Shown: positions 39,718 to 48,525 of the stretch, in pieces
Position numbering within the stretch: position 1 is the first letter of the stretch
Layout of the letters: every line of letters starts with the position of its first letter
DNA from: Candidatus Obscuribacter sp.
GTDB taxonomy: Bacteria; Cyanobacteriota; Vampirovibrionia; Obscuribacterales; Obscuribacteraceae
DNA length: 64,000 bases
Direction: 5' to 3'
Assembly (NCBI GenBank): GCA_016718315.1
Contig: JADKDV010000003.1
Location: forward strand, 372,001 to 436,000
The notes under the pieces: model-generated
Database searches by the model: none
What the model saw: only the letters and a program-made list of their open reading frames with translations
Told to the model about the DNA's origin: nothing
Made by a program: the position numbers and the translations under genes

Positions 39718-41091
39718 ATGTTTGCATCAAAAAAGAGTTTGCGCCAGAAGATCAAAGATCATATGGGCGCTGACCCAGCACATATGCCCATTTTGTCCGA
39801 GCAGTTTGAAGCACATAATCATCCTAACTTGCACCTGGCACTTGAAGAATTTACTAAAGCTAGCGGTCGCAGCACTACGCTGATTGGTATTCAGGGTGGT
39901 TTTCTCAGTTTTAGTGGCACGACACTGGCTGACCTGGTGGCTGCTAAGACTATGGCTAGCATGTTCGGCATGGGCGGAGCAAAAGAAGGCCCGGTGCAGT
40001 ATGCCAATATCCAGCTAGATGGCGATAAGAGATTGGCTTGTGTGCAAGGTGGACTTTATCTTATTAAAGCTGAGCAGCGCATAGTTATATTGATGCGTCC
40101 CAAAGGCGTGGAGTTTGGTGGTGGTGCCGGTGGTGTCATGCTTGATATTATGACCGTGGATAAAGCACTAGCTGAAGCCACTATGGCTGAGCTGGTATCA
40201 GCTATTAATAGGCACAATATCTACCGGGGTAAGATTTTGTCTATTGATAAAAAGGATAATCCGGTTGCCACCACTGGTACTGGCATTAAATTTCACAATG
40301 TTGCTCCAGTTGAGCGCGATAAGATAATTTTGCCGGAGGGATTGCTCAAGCGCATCGAGCGTCAGACAGTAGAGGTCGGTCAATATAGCGAGGCATTGCG
40401 TGCTGCTAATCGCAAGATGAAACGCGGCATATTGTTTCACGGCAAACCTGGTACCGGTAAAACTCTCACTGCTATGTATCTGGCTTCTGCCATGAAAGAA
40501 CGTACTGTCCTGGTTTTGACAGGTCGCAGTCTTGGTCTGATTGAGAGCAGCTGTGAGCTGGCACGCTGGCTTGCCCCCAGTATGGTGATTATTGAGGACG
40601 TCGACTTGATAGCCGAGGACCGCACCCACGCTGCCAATTCGCCTGTTATGTTTGAACTGCTCAATCAAATGGACGGCATTAATGATGATGTCGATGTGTT
40701 GTTTTTGCTCACCACTAATCGCCCCGAAATTTTGGAGCCGGCACTGGCTGCCCGCCCGGGCCGAGTGGACCAGGCCTATGAGATACCGTTGCCTGATGTG
40801 GAGTGTCGGCGCCGGCTCTTTGAGCTATACGGCAAGGGACTGACCATGGAGCTGCAAAATCAGGACCTTTATATAAAGCGTACTGCCGGTGCCAGTGGCG
40901 CCTTCATCAATGAGCTGATGCGTAAGGCGGCACTTTTTGCCGCTCCCGATGGCAGTCCTATCGTAGTCAAAGACAAGCACATGGATGAGGCCTTGCATGA
41001 GCTTGTGATTGTGGGTGGCACGCTGACAAAAAGTTTGCTTGGATTTAAAGAGATAGGTTTTAGCGCTCTCGAGGTCAATCCTCATATATGA
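39718..41091 (+). CDS. AAA+ ATPase with a unique N-terminal domain (FtsH/BCS1-like ATPase, no protease)
   Basis: A 457-residue protein. The AAA+ domain (about 235-400) has Walker A FHGKPGTGKTLTAMYL, Walker B MVIIEDVDLIAED, sensor-1 LFLLTTNRPEIL and an arginine finger in LAARPGRVDQAYEIPLPD, close to the FtsH/Cdc48 type. No zinc-protease motif (HEXXH) follows, so it is not FtsH. The N-terminal 230 residues have no transmembrane helix and alternate strands and helices (TTLIGIQGGFLSFSGTTLADL, VILMRPKGVEFGGGAGG); I recognise no family there. The C-terminal lid is normal. It starts at ATG 39718 and follows the membrane protein by 21 nt; it may remodel a membrane-associated substrate, which is inference. 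Confidence 0.8.
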   Translation: MFASKKSLRQKIKDHMGADPAHMPILSEQFEAHNHPNLHLALEEFTKASGRSTTLIGIQGGFLSFSGTTLADLVAAKTMASMFGMGGAKEGPVQYANIQLDGDKRLACVQGGLYLIKAEQRIVILMRPKGVEFGGGAGGVMLDIMTVDKALAEATMAELVSAINRHNIYRGKILSIDKKDNPVATTGTGIKFHNVAPVERDKIILPEGLLKRIERQTVEVGQYSEALRAANRKMKRGILFHGKPGTGKTLTAMYLASAMKERTVLVLTGRSLGLIESSCELARWLAPSMVIIEDVDLIAEDRTHAANSPVMFELLNQMDGINDDVDVLFLLTTNRPEILEPALAARPGRVDQAYEIPLPDVECRRRLFELYGKGLTMELQNQDLYIKRTAGASGAFINELMRKAALFAAPDGSPIVVKDKHMDEALHELVIVGGTLTKSLLGFKEIGFSALEVNPHI

Positions 41092-41263
41092 CTTCGTGAA
41101 AATTAGTACAAAAGGTCTGCGGTTATTCCCATGGTTTGATTAATTGTTCAAAAAATAACTGTCTTTTGCGGGAATTACTAAGTGACTCCTGATTGTTACA
41201 GCAGTAAGCTCAGTCAATCACCTCTCACCCCATCCCCGATTTTACTTTTGAGGACATTTCTAA

Positions 41264-42730
41264 ATGGCTGACGTTATCAAAGACCCGGCAGAAGCAAAAG
41301 TTGAGCAGACTCCAGTAACCGAGGCCGCCAAAGGCGCCCAGGATAAGCTCGCTGCTGACGCAGTGCCGCCGCCTCCCGCTGTCAAAGCTAGTGATGCAGC
41401 CCCAGCTGCCACGACTGATGCTGCTCCTGCTGTTGCCCCAGCTGCTGACGCTGCGCCCAAGACCGACGCTCCTCAAGTCGCTCCTAAGCCTGGTGACTCT
41501 GCTCAGCCCGCTGCTCTGGAAGTGACAGACCCCACTGATCTCTATGGCGATGCTCGCAATAAGCCAGGCGAAGTGCCGCTGACAGCTGAACAGCAAAAGG
41601 CTCTCGATGAGCATATGACTAAGTTTCAGGCTGATGTTGCTGCCCAAAACTTTACTCTCAACCCTCTCAAAAGAGGCGAAGGTCCCTATCAATCTATTGA
41701 GCAAATGGGCAAGGATGGCAAATTGCCTCCTGGTATGACCCATCAGGACGTGCTCTCAGAGGCTCGTCGCATCCGCGACCGTGACTTTAAAGAGCTGGGC
41801 CGCAACTATTACAAGGTCGGCGAAGCTCCAGTGCGCTGGAATGAAGCTGAAGTCAAAGCCAAAGTTGATGCTGAGCGTCAGGGCTTCCGTGACCAGATGC
41901 TCAAAGAAGAAGCTGAGAAAAAAGCCAAGGAAGCAGCCGCTGCTGCCGAAGCTCAGCGCAAAGCCGATGAGCTGGCTCAAAATGTGGACAAAAATGTGCC
42001 TAAAGTTGAGGCCGTCGCTGCCGCTCAGAGTGCTGCTGGTTTGACCGGTGACGCCAATGAGCTGAGAGAAAAAATCAAAGCCAATGTAGCCAGCGAAGTG
42101 GCTTCTGGTGCTCTAAAGCCAGAAGATCTGGCCACTAACTCTCCCAGCCAGGATGCTGTTTATCTGGCCAGTGGCAAAGTCAGTCCTGAAGACCTGGCCG
42201 CTGCTAAAGCCAATTTGGCTAAGCATACAGAACAAGCTGCCGCCCATGGTGGTGTTGCACCCACACTCAAAAGTGAGCTGAGTGGACTGTACGCCGGCGA
42301 TCAAGCCAAAAAAGATGGTCTTGAGCAAGCTGACAAGCTATATAACTCAATCAAAGAAGCTGCCGATAAGGCCCGTGCTGACGAAGCCGCTGCTGCTAAG
42401 GCTAAAGCCGAAGCTGACGCCGCTGCCAAAGCCAAGGCTGAAACTGAAGCTGCTGCCAAAGCTAAAGCTGACGCCGAAGCCGCTGCTGCCAAAGCTAAGG
42501 CTGATGCCGACAGGCGCGCCGCCGCTCCGGCTAACCCTGCTGCAGCTACCGAGCTGCCAGTGGCCGTGGCTCCCGTTGGTCAAGTTACGCCGATGGGTCC
42601 AGCTGACAGTGACCTGGTTGCTCCGGCTCCTCCGCCAGAGCGCAAGGCTGAAGTCCAGCCCGGTCAACCGGCAGTGACCGCAGATGGCCGTACTGCCGTG
42701 GTACAACCCGGTCCCAGAAGACCAGTCTGA
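41264..42730 (+). CDS. Ala/Lys/Glu-rich coiled-coil protein with proline-rich ends (hypothetical)
   Basis: A 488-residue low-complexity protein starting at ATG 41264, with a strong GAGGAC site. The N-terminus (about 1-85) is Pro/Ala-rich and disordered. The middle contains helices with charged repeats, including FRDQMLKEEAEKKAKEAAAA. About residues 365-425 form TolA-like repeats of the type AAAKAKAEADAAAKAKAE. The end is again Pro-rich. No signal peptide or membrane helix is present. The repeated DNA (about 42370-42515) could be unstable by slippage. It stands as its own unit with a C-rich leader and a terminator downstream. No function can be assigned. Confidence 0.65.
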   Translation: MADVIKDPAEAKVEQTPVTEAAKGAQDKLAADAVPPPPAVKASDAAPAATTDAAPAVAPAADAAPKTDAPQVAPKPGDSAQPAALEVTDPTDLYGDARNKPGEVPLTAEQQKALDEHMTKFQADVAAQNFTLNPLKRGEGPYQSIEQMGKDGKLPPGMTHQDVLSEARRIRDRDFKELGRNYYKVGEAPVRWNEAEVKAKVDAERQGFRDQMLKEEAEKKAKEAAAAAEAQRKADELAQNVDKNVPKVEAVAAAQSAAGLTGDANELREKIKANVASEVASGALKPEDLATNSPSQDAVYLASGKVSPEDLAAAKANLAKHTEQAAAHGGVAPTLKSELSGLYAGDQAKKDGLEQADKLYNSIKEAADKARADEAAAAKAKAEADAAAKAKAETEAAAKAKADAEAAAAKAKADADRRAAAPANPAAATELPVAVAPVGQVTPMGPADSDLVAPAPPPERKAEVQPGQPAVTADGRTAVVQPGPRRPV

Positions 42731-42759
42731 TCGCCCCAGGGCTAGATTAACAAAACATT

Positions 42760-42797
42760 AGCCGGTTTGACTCATGTTAAGCCGGCTTGTTTTTTTG
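42760..42797 (+). terminator. Rho-independent terminator after the coiled-coil gene
   Basis: AGCCGGTTT (42760-42768) pairs with AAGCCGGCT (42779-42787), with one G-T pair, followed by TGTTTTTTT. Confidence 0.8.
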
Positions 42798-42910
42798 TAT
42801 TGGCTGTCAGCCTCAATCCCGCCAGTAGGCGCAAATACGGACAGAAACCTAAATATGGGCAACTTAATGAAGTTTGGTTGCTATCATTTAGGCATTCGCA
42901 ATGTCTCTGG

Positions 42911-42926
42911 AGGCGCTATGGCGCCT
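42911..42926 (+). promoter_or_regulatory. Perfect 6-bp hairpin in the aminotransferase leader
   Basis: AGGCGC-TATG-GCGCCT lies 14 nt ahead of the AAGGAG site of the aminotransferase. It may affect translation; no known riboswitch is recognised. Confidence 0.3.
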
Positions 42927-42952
42927 GCACGCTTGTACAAAAGGAGCACTTT

Positions 42953-44254
42953 ATGGTCATGGCCGAGATCAAAAACAAAAACCAAGCTTATCTGGATATG
43001 GACGATCAATACGTCAATCCTGTCTTAGCAAGATCAGCTCGCATAGTAGCTGAAAGAGCAAGCGGTAGTTATATCTATGACATGAATGGTGAAGCTTATC
43101 TCGACCTGGCTGTCGGTATCGCTGTTAACTCAGTCGGTCATTGCCATCCTAAAGTTGTAGCTGCCGCCAAAAAACAACTCGACGAATTGATGCACACATC
43201 AGTCACTGTCCACCACAAGCGTTATATTGAGCTGTGCAAAAAGCTAACAGAAATTGCCCCCCACAAAAATCTCAACTCAGTATTTTTGACCAATAGTGGT
43301 GCTGAATGCGTCGAAGGCGCTATCAAGCTGGCTCGCTATGTCACCGGTCGACCTGCTGTTATCAACTTCCGTGGCTCTTTCCACGGTCGTACCATTTTTA
43401 CAACGGCTCTGACCACAAGCAAACTTTATTACAGAGAAAAGTATGAGCCCCTGCCAGGCTCAATCCACACAGCGCTTTTCCCCTACGCTTACCGCTCTTA
43501 TCACCGTGGTGATGACGCTAAAGTGGTAGCAGAAGCGCTTGAACACCTGGATATGCTCTTCCACCAGTTTGTCCACCCTGAGCAAGTTGCTTGCTTTATC
43601 ATCGAGCCAGTACAGGGCGAAGGCGGCTTTATTGGCGCTCCCAAGGGCTTCCTCAAAGCATTGAGAGAAATCGCCACTAAGCATGGCATTTTGCTCATCA
43701 TCGACGAAGTACAGTCGGGCTTTGGTCGCACCGGTAAGATGTTTGCTATCGAGCACGAAGGCGTTGAGCCGGATATCATGTTAATGGCTAAGGCTATCGC
43801 TGGCGGACTGCCTCTTGCTGCCTTTATCTCTCGCAAAGAATTGACAGAAAAATGGCCCGCCGGTCGTCATGGATCAACCTTTGGCGGCAACCCTGTCTCA
43901 TGCGCAGCAGCGCTTGCCACCATCGAAGTAATCGAAGAAGAAAAACTCTGCGAGCGCGCTCAAAAGCTCGGAGATGCATGGCTCAAGCGTCTGCGTAAAT
44001 TTGCTGAAGGCAAGAGCTATATCGGCGAAGTGCGCGGTGTTGGTTTGATGATTGGTATCGAATTTAACGACAAAAATGGCGGACCAAGCAAAGAACTAGC
44101 AGACAAAGTGGCAGAACGCTGCCTGGAGCACAAAATGATTGTGCTTACTTGCGGTAATGCCGGTCAGGTAATTCGTTTGATTCCTCCGCTCAATATCTCT
44201 GATGCAGATGCCGAAAAAGCCATGGATATCCTCGAAAAAGCGATGACTTTTTAA
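42953..44254 (+). CDS. Class III (omega) aminotransferase, GabT/ArgD-like
   Basis: A PLP enzyme of 433 residues. I place the start at ATG 42953 because AAGGAG lies 7 nt upstream; the frame is open further back to 42767 but that part overlaps the terminator. Motifs include NSGAECVEGAIKLAR, the FHGRT segment (RGSFHGRTIFTTALT), the EPVQGEGGF cofactor region, IDEVQSGFGRTGKMFA and the PLP-binding Lys in LMAKAIAGGLPLAA. The family covers 4-aminobutyrate, acetylornithine and related omega-amino acid transaminases. The aldehyde dehydrogenase and acyl-CoA dehydrogenase that follow point to a catabolic amino-acid route (GABA or lysine type) and not to arginine synthesis, but the substrate is not proven. 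Confidence 0.9.
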   Translation: MVMAEIKNKNQAYLDMDDQYVNPVLARSARIVAERASGSYIYDMNGEAYLDLAVGIAVNSVGHCHPKVVAAAKKQLDELMHTSVTVHHKRYIELCKKLTEIAPHKNLNSVFLTNSGAECVEGAIKLARYVTGRPAVINFRGSFHGRTIFTTALTTSKLYYREKYEPLPGSIHTALFPYAYRSYHRGDDAKVVAEALEHLDMLFHQFVHPEQVACFIIEPVQGEGGFIGAPKGFLKALREIATKHGILLIIDEVQSGFGRTGKMFAIEHEGVEPDIMLMAKAIAGGLPLAAFISRKELTEKWPAGRHGSTFGGNPVSCAAALATIEVIEEEKLCERAQKLGDAWLKRLRKFAEGKSYIGEVRGVGLMIGIEFNDKNGGPSKELADKVAERCLEHKMIVLTCGNAGQVIRLIPPLNISDADAEKAMDILEKAMTF

Positions 44255-44304
44255 GTCATCCCGGTGGATTTAGCTAATCAGGCATTGAACAATCGGAGAC
44301 TATT

Positions 44305-45864
44305 ATGAGTACACAGATGAAAGCACCAGAGTCACGTGGTGCCAAGGGTGAAAAGGTCCAGACTTACGGCAACTATATCAATGGCCGTCAGGTCAAATCT
44401 GAAACTGGAGAGACTTTTCCCAATTACAATCCTGCTAACAGCAGTGATTTGATTGGTAATTTTGCCGCCTCCAGCACCAAAGATGTCACCACTGCTGTGG
44501 ATGCTGCTGCCAGAGCGCTGCCTCTGTGGAGAGCGACACCCGCTCCTCACCGTGCTGAGCTAATTCTCAAAGCAGCTCATCTGCTTGAGACTCGCAAAGA
44601 AGAGCTGGCTCACACAATGGTGCGCGAAATGGGCAAGGTCTTGACCGAAGCTCGTGGAGACGTGCAAGAAGCAATTGATATGGCTAAGTTTATGGCCGGT
44701 GAAGGTCGTCGCCTATCTGGTCAAACCGTGCCATCTGAGCTGCCCAACAAGTTTGCTATGGCAATCAGACAGCCAATTGGTGTTGTGGGCTTAATTACTC
44801 CCTGGAACTTCCCCATTGCTATCCCGAGCTGGAAGACATTTCCTGCACTCGTAGCTGGCAATACTGTGGTGCTCAAGCCTGCTAGCGATACACCGCTATG
44901 TGCGCTGATGTTTGTCGAGATTTTAAACGAAGCTGGACTGCCTCCAGGTGTACTCAACCTGGTCACCGGCCCTGGTGCCAGAGTTGGTAATGCTCTCATT
45001 GAAGACCCGCGTGTGCGCGCTATATCGCTAACTGGCTCTACAGCAGTGGGCAAAAAAGTTGCGGCACGTTGTGGCGAATTGATGAAGAAAGTCTCCTGCG
45101 AGCTAGGTGGTAAAAATGCCATCTGTATTATGGACGACGCCAATATTGATCTCGCTCTAGAGGGCGCTCTCTGGGGTTCGTTTGGTACCACCGGTCAGCG
45201 TTGTACTGCTGCCAGTCGTATCATCGTGCACCGCAGTCGCTACGAAGAGTTTTGCCAGAAGTTTAAAGCCAAGACACTAGCTCTTAAAGTTGGTAACGGT
45301 CTCAATCCCGATAATCAGGTCGGTCCGCTTATCAATAAAACTCAACTGGACTCAGTAGCCAACTATGTCGAAATCGGCAAAAGTGAAGGCGCGAAAGTCC
45401 TCTGCGGTGGCAACGTCCTTAGTGAAGGTGACATGGCACACGGCTTTTTCTTTGAGCCAACCATCTTTATTGATGTCACTGCCAATATGCGCATTGCCCA
45501 GGAAGAAATTTTTGGACCAGTCACTGCCATTATTCCTGTAGATAGTTTTGAAGAAGCCATAAGCGTTGCTAACGGCACCGAATATGGTTTGTCCCTCTCA
45601 ATGTATACAAATGACGTAAACCGGGCTTTTAAAGCAATTGAAGACCTGGAATCCGGCATTGTCTACATCAATGCCCCGACCATCGGTGCAGAAATTCAAT
45701 TGCCTTTTGGTGGTGTTAAACAAACCGGCAACGGTCACCGCGAAGCAGGCACCACAGCCATTGATTACTTCACCGAGTGGAAATCGATTTACATCGACTA
45801 CTCGGGTCGTCTGCAAAAGGCTCAAATCGATACCGACGCCCTCATAGGCAAAGTTAGCGAGTAA
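44305..45864 (+). CDS. NAD(P)-dependent aldehyde dehydrogenase
   Basis: A 519-residue ALDH superfamily enzyme, ATG 44305 with GGAG upstream. The catalytic Cys lies in GTTGQRCTAASR and the activating Glu in SCELGGKNAICI; the cofactor fold includes TPWNFPIAIPSWK and LTGSTAVGKKVA, and the late signature EEIFGPVTAI is present. The C-terminus GNGHREAGTTAIDYFTEWK is typical of the semialdehyde/ketoglutarate-semialdehyde group. The N-terminal 25 residues are an extra polar leader. It follows the aminotransferase by 50 nt and precedes an acyl-CoA dehydrogenase: a transaminate-then-oxidise pair, such as GABA to succinate, is the most natural reading. Confidence 0.92.
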   Translation: MSTQMKAPESRGAKGEKVQTYGNYINGRQVKSETGETFPNYNPANSSDLIGNFAASSTKDVTTAVDAAARALPLWRATPAPHRAELILKAAHLLETRKEELAHTMVREMGKVLTEARGDVQEAIDMAKFMAGEGRRLSGQTVPSELPNKFAMAIRQPIGVVGLITPWNFPIAIPSWKTFPALVAGNTVVLKPASDTPLCALMFVEILNEAGLPPGVLNLVTGPGARVGNALIEDPRVRAISLTGSTAVGKKVAARCGELMKKVSCELGGKNAICIMDDANIDLALEGALWGSFGTTGQRCTAASRIIVHRSRYEEFCQKFKAKTLALKVGNGLNPDNQVGPLINKTQLDSVANYVEIGKSEGAKVLCGGNVLSEGDMAHGFFFEPTIFIDVTANMRIAQEEIFGPVTAIIPVDSFEEAISVANGTEYGLSLSMYTNDVNRAFKAIEDLESGIVYINAPTIGAEIQLPFGGVKQTGNGHREAGTTAIDYFTEWKSIYIDYSGRLQKAQIDTDALIGKVSE

Positions 45865-45912
45865 AACACTGGGCGGTGCAAACCGCGCGAGACCATCAAT
45901 TGGAGATAAAAA

Positions 45913-47106
45913 ATGGACTTTGATTTCACTCCCGAACAAATAGCAATGCGCAAACACATGCGTGAATTCGCTGAACGCGAAATCGCTCCTAAAGCGCAAA
46001 TGAATGATCGGGCTGGCAAATTTGATTGGGATATCGCCAAGAAAATTTTTGCAGAAGGCTTCCTGGGTTGCCCCGTACCGGAAAAATACGGCGGTCTGGG
46101 AATGGACTATGTTGCTTACGGTCTGATGACCGAAGAAATCAATCGCGTCTGTTCATCTACCCGTACATTGTTTAGCGTACAGACATCGCTCGTTGCTCTC
46201 ACTATCCTCAAATGGGGTACCGAAGAGCAAAAGCAAGCACTCTTGCCTAAACTCTGCAACGGCGAATATCTCGGTTGCTACGGTTTGACCGAGCCCGAAG
46301 CTGGCTCTGACGCTGCTAATCAGCAAACTCGCGCTATCAAAGACGGCAACGACTACATCATCAGTGGCTCTAAGACCTGGATCTCCTGCGGTACCATCGC
46401 TAGCCATGCTTTGATTTTCGCAACTGTCGATCCCGCTCTCGGTCACAAAGGCATCTGCTGCTTTATCGTTGACTGCAAATCTAAAGGCTTCACTGCTCAA
46501 GCTATCCACGGTAAGCTTGGCCTTAGAGCTTCCGATACAGCCAGTCTCTTCCTTGACGAAGTAAGAGTACCTGCCGAAAACATGCTCGGCAAAGTTGGTG
46601 AAGGCTTCAAAATCGCTATGTCCGCTCTCGATAACGGTCGCTTCTCAGTAGCTGCCGGTGCTATCGGTGTTGTCCAAGGTTGTATCGACCACTGCACACG
46701 CTACGCTATGGAGCGTCGTACTTTTGGTAAACCAATTGGTGAGCACCAACAAGTACAAGCAATGATTGCTGACATGGTTGCCGACTGCGAAGCTGGACGT
46801 TTGCTCTATCTCAGAGCCGCCCACATGAAAAACAAAAATGTACGCAATAGTCGCGAAACATCTATCGCCAAGCTGTTTTGTGGTGAAGCCGCTAACAAGC
46901 ATGCTCACAACGCTGTACAAATCTTTGGTGGCTACGGCTTCTCCGATGAGTATCCAGTAGAGCGTTTCTTCCGCGATGCCAAAGTACTCAACATCTACGA
47001 AGGTACAAGAGAAATCCAACGTCTGATTATCGGACAAGATGCTCTTGGTATTCGTTATGCCAACGGTAAGCCAACTGAAGCAATGCAACAGCTAGCAATG
47101 GTCTAA
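45913..47106 (+). CDS. Acyl-CoA dehydrogenase
   Basis: A FAD enzyme of 397 residues that introduces a trans double bond in acyl-CoA. The start is ATG 45913 with GGAG ahead; the opening DFDFTPEQIAMRKHMREFAE matches the family. The motif YGLTEPEAGSDAA binds FAD and substrate, RRTFGKPIGEHQQVQ and IFGGYGFSDEYPVERFFRDAK are conserved C-terminal elements, and the catalytic base Glu is in NIYEGTREIQ. Specificity (short-chain, branched, glutaryl) is not readable. In this operon it probably acts downstream of the aminotransferase and ALDH in amino-acid breakdown. A terminator follows. Confidence 0.93.
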   Translation: MDFDFTPEQIAMRKHMREFAEREIAPKAQMNDRAGKFDWDIAKKIFAEGFLGCPVPEKYGGLGMDYVAYGLMTEEINRVCSSTRTLFSVQTSLVALTILKWGTEEQKQALLPKLCNGEYLGCYGLTEPEAGSDAANQQTRAIKDGNDYIISGSKTWISCGTIASHALIFATVDPALGHKGICCFIVDCKSKGFTAQAIHGKLGLRASDTASLFLDEVRVPAENMLGKVGEGFKIAMSALDNGRFSVAAGAIGVVQGCIDHCTRYAMERRTFGKPIGEHQQVQAMIADMVADCEAGRLLYLRAAHMKNKNVRNSRETSIAKLFCGEAANKHAHNAVQIFGGYGFSDEYPVERFFRDAKVLNIYEGTREIQRLIIGQDALGIRYANGKPTEAMQQLAMV

Positions 47107-47120
47107 GTCCAGCGCTTATT

Positions 47121-47162
47121 CAAAAAGAGGAGGGAGGGCTCAGGCTCTCCCTCTTCTTTTGT
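47121..47162 (+). terminator. Rho-independent terminator after the acyl-CoA dehydrogenase
   Basis: A purine-rich arm with GAGGAGGGAG pairs with CTCCCTCTTC across a GGCTCAGGCT loop, ending in CTTTT. The pairing is imperfect. Confidence 0.55.
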
Positions 47163-47201
47163 CCATCGCCACAGTTTGAACACCCAACTACCAGAGGACC
47201 G

Positions 47202-48023
47202 CTATCTGGCAGTCTTCTCTTTCTTTTGTTTGGGTTCGCCCATTTGCATCATTTCGGCCATGTCGTCTAATGGTTTGGAGAGATTTTTGTATTTAAAGTG
47301 CTGATCGATGCGCTTAAGCTGCTTATAGCCAGACGGTATGGCAAACTCACTTTTGGCGATGAGCTGAGGCTTTAGAGATAATGTGCGAATGGTCCAGCGG
47401 AACTCGCCTGTGTCTTTGGCCTTGTTGCTGCAACTGATTAAACAGCCGTCAATCGAATTACAGTTCATTACTTGTCTTTGAATTGCCATCGCCTGTGGTG
47501 CGGTAGAGAGCATGTATGACTCGACAAAAATATTGCTTGATTCGCTCGCCTCAGCAGTTTGAAAAGGCGCTGCTGCGGTCTTTTCGCCGGGATATGTGTA
47601 GAGATAAGCTTTGACCGGTAAACCTTTGGGGGTAATTAGTTTGCGACTGATAGGATGTTCAATGGTGTTTTCGTCAGTGGTGCCAACAGCTGATGTATTG
47701 AAGCGTATCCAGTCTTTAAGATTGACATAGCCCATTTCTTTTGTGTCCGGTCTATAGACACAGATTTGCCAGTCAGGTGCTTTTGCTACCGCAATATAAC
47801 CGCAAGTAGGGCTATCAATTTTGATTGCCTTGTCTGTAATCGTAAAACTAATTTGACCACCGATTGTAGTTTGTTGTTTAAGTAGCCAACCTTTGCTGGC
47901 GCCTGCCTCTCCCGATTGTATAGCTGGAGCGCCGTAGGCTCTGGTACAAGAGCCACAAAGGAGGAGCAACAACAATAAAATACGCACTTTAATTACCTGG
48001 CTGATTGCCGAGTAATTTAGCAC
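47202..48023 (-). CDS. Secreted hypothetical protein
   Basis: A 273-residue protein with a GTG start at 48023; a second GTG twelve codons in (before RILLLLLLLCGSC) has a better CAGG site and may be the real start. A long Leu-rich signal ends in CGSCTRAYGAPA, either a normal cleavage or a lipobox-like LLCGSC. The mature protein is beta-rich (GGQISFTITDKAIKID, YVNLKDWIRFN) with several cysteines, and ends in a basic tail (MGEPKQKKEKTAR). No family is recognised. It begins directly after the methyltransferase stop on the same strand, so the two may be cotranscribed. Confidence 0.65.
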   Translation of the reverse strand: MLNYSAISQVIKVRILLLLLLLCGSCTRAYGAPAIQSGEAGASKGWLLKQQTTIGGQISFTITDKAIKIDSPTCGYIAVAKAPDWQICVYRPDTKEMGYVNLKDWIRFNTSAVGTTDENTIEHPISRKLITPKGLPVKAYLYTYPGEKTAAAPFQTAEASESSNIFVESYMLSTAPQAMAIQRQVMNCNSIDGCLISCSNKAKDTGEFRWTIRTLSLKPQLIAKSEFAIPSGYKQLKRIDQHFKYKNLSKPLDDMAEMMQMGEPKQKKEKTAR

Positions 48024-48521
48024 TTATCTGGACTTGACGCCAAAAGTTGTGGTGACAGTTAGTTCGCGCAGCCAGGGATCAAATTGATTTGTGGCGGCAT
48101 ATTTTTTCATCTCTTTGAGACCGCGCTGGTAGGAGATTTCGCTCACCATATGCAAGACTGAGACATATTTGTTTTCGACGAGTTTGATGCGCTCCTGAGA
48201 GCTGTTGCACAGCTTAAATGTCTTCTTTTCGGATTGGACCTTATCCAAAAGAGCCGTCTTAAACAGATATTCCATCTGGATGCGCGCTGGTACACGGCGT
48301 ACATCAAATTCTATGGCTTCATTAAAAAACTTATGATCTGGATCATTGATGATGTCTTCCAGAGCGCCATAGTGATTGATTAGTAGACCACCTGGTTTAA
48401 GCACTCTGACACATTGCTCGATTACATCTAGCGGATTGTTGAAGTGGTGCAAGAGGTTGCTCATAAAGACAACATCAAAGCTCTCATTGGCAAAGGATAG
48501 AGCAGTTGCGTCTTGCTCCAA
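48024..48521 (-). CDS. Class I SAM methyltransferase, C-terminal part (frame break at 48546-48552)
   Basis: The frame has 165 residues from a TTG-type start at 48521, but its opening EQDATALSFANESFDVVFMS is clearly the middle of a Rossmann methyltransferase (motif II and post-II; then NLLHHFNNPLDVIEQCVRVL as motif III/IV). The N-terminal half with the SAM-binding loop lies in the neighbouring frame (48526-48849). One base removed from the A7 run joins them with reading VARTKKEQTKTIEWLEQDA, giving a 274-residue enzyme. The substrate is unknown: class I methyltransferases of this UbiE/bioC-like type act on small molecules or lipids. Confidence 0.75.
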   Translation of the reverse strand: MEQDATALSFANESFDVVFMSNLLHHFNNPLDVIEQCVRVLKPGGLLINHYGALEDIINDPDHKFFNEAIEFDVRRVPARIQMEYLFKTALLDKVQSEKKTFKLCNSSQERIKLVENKYVSVLHMVSEISYQRGLKEMKKYAATNQFDPWLRELTVTTTFGVKSR

Positions 48522-48525
48522 CCAT

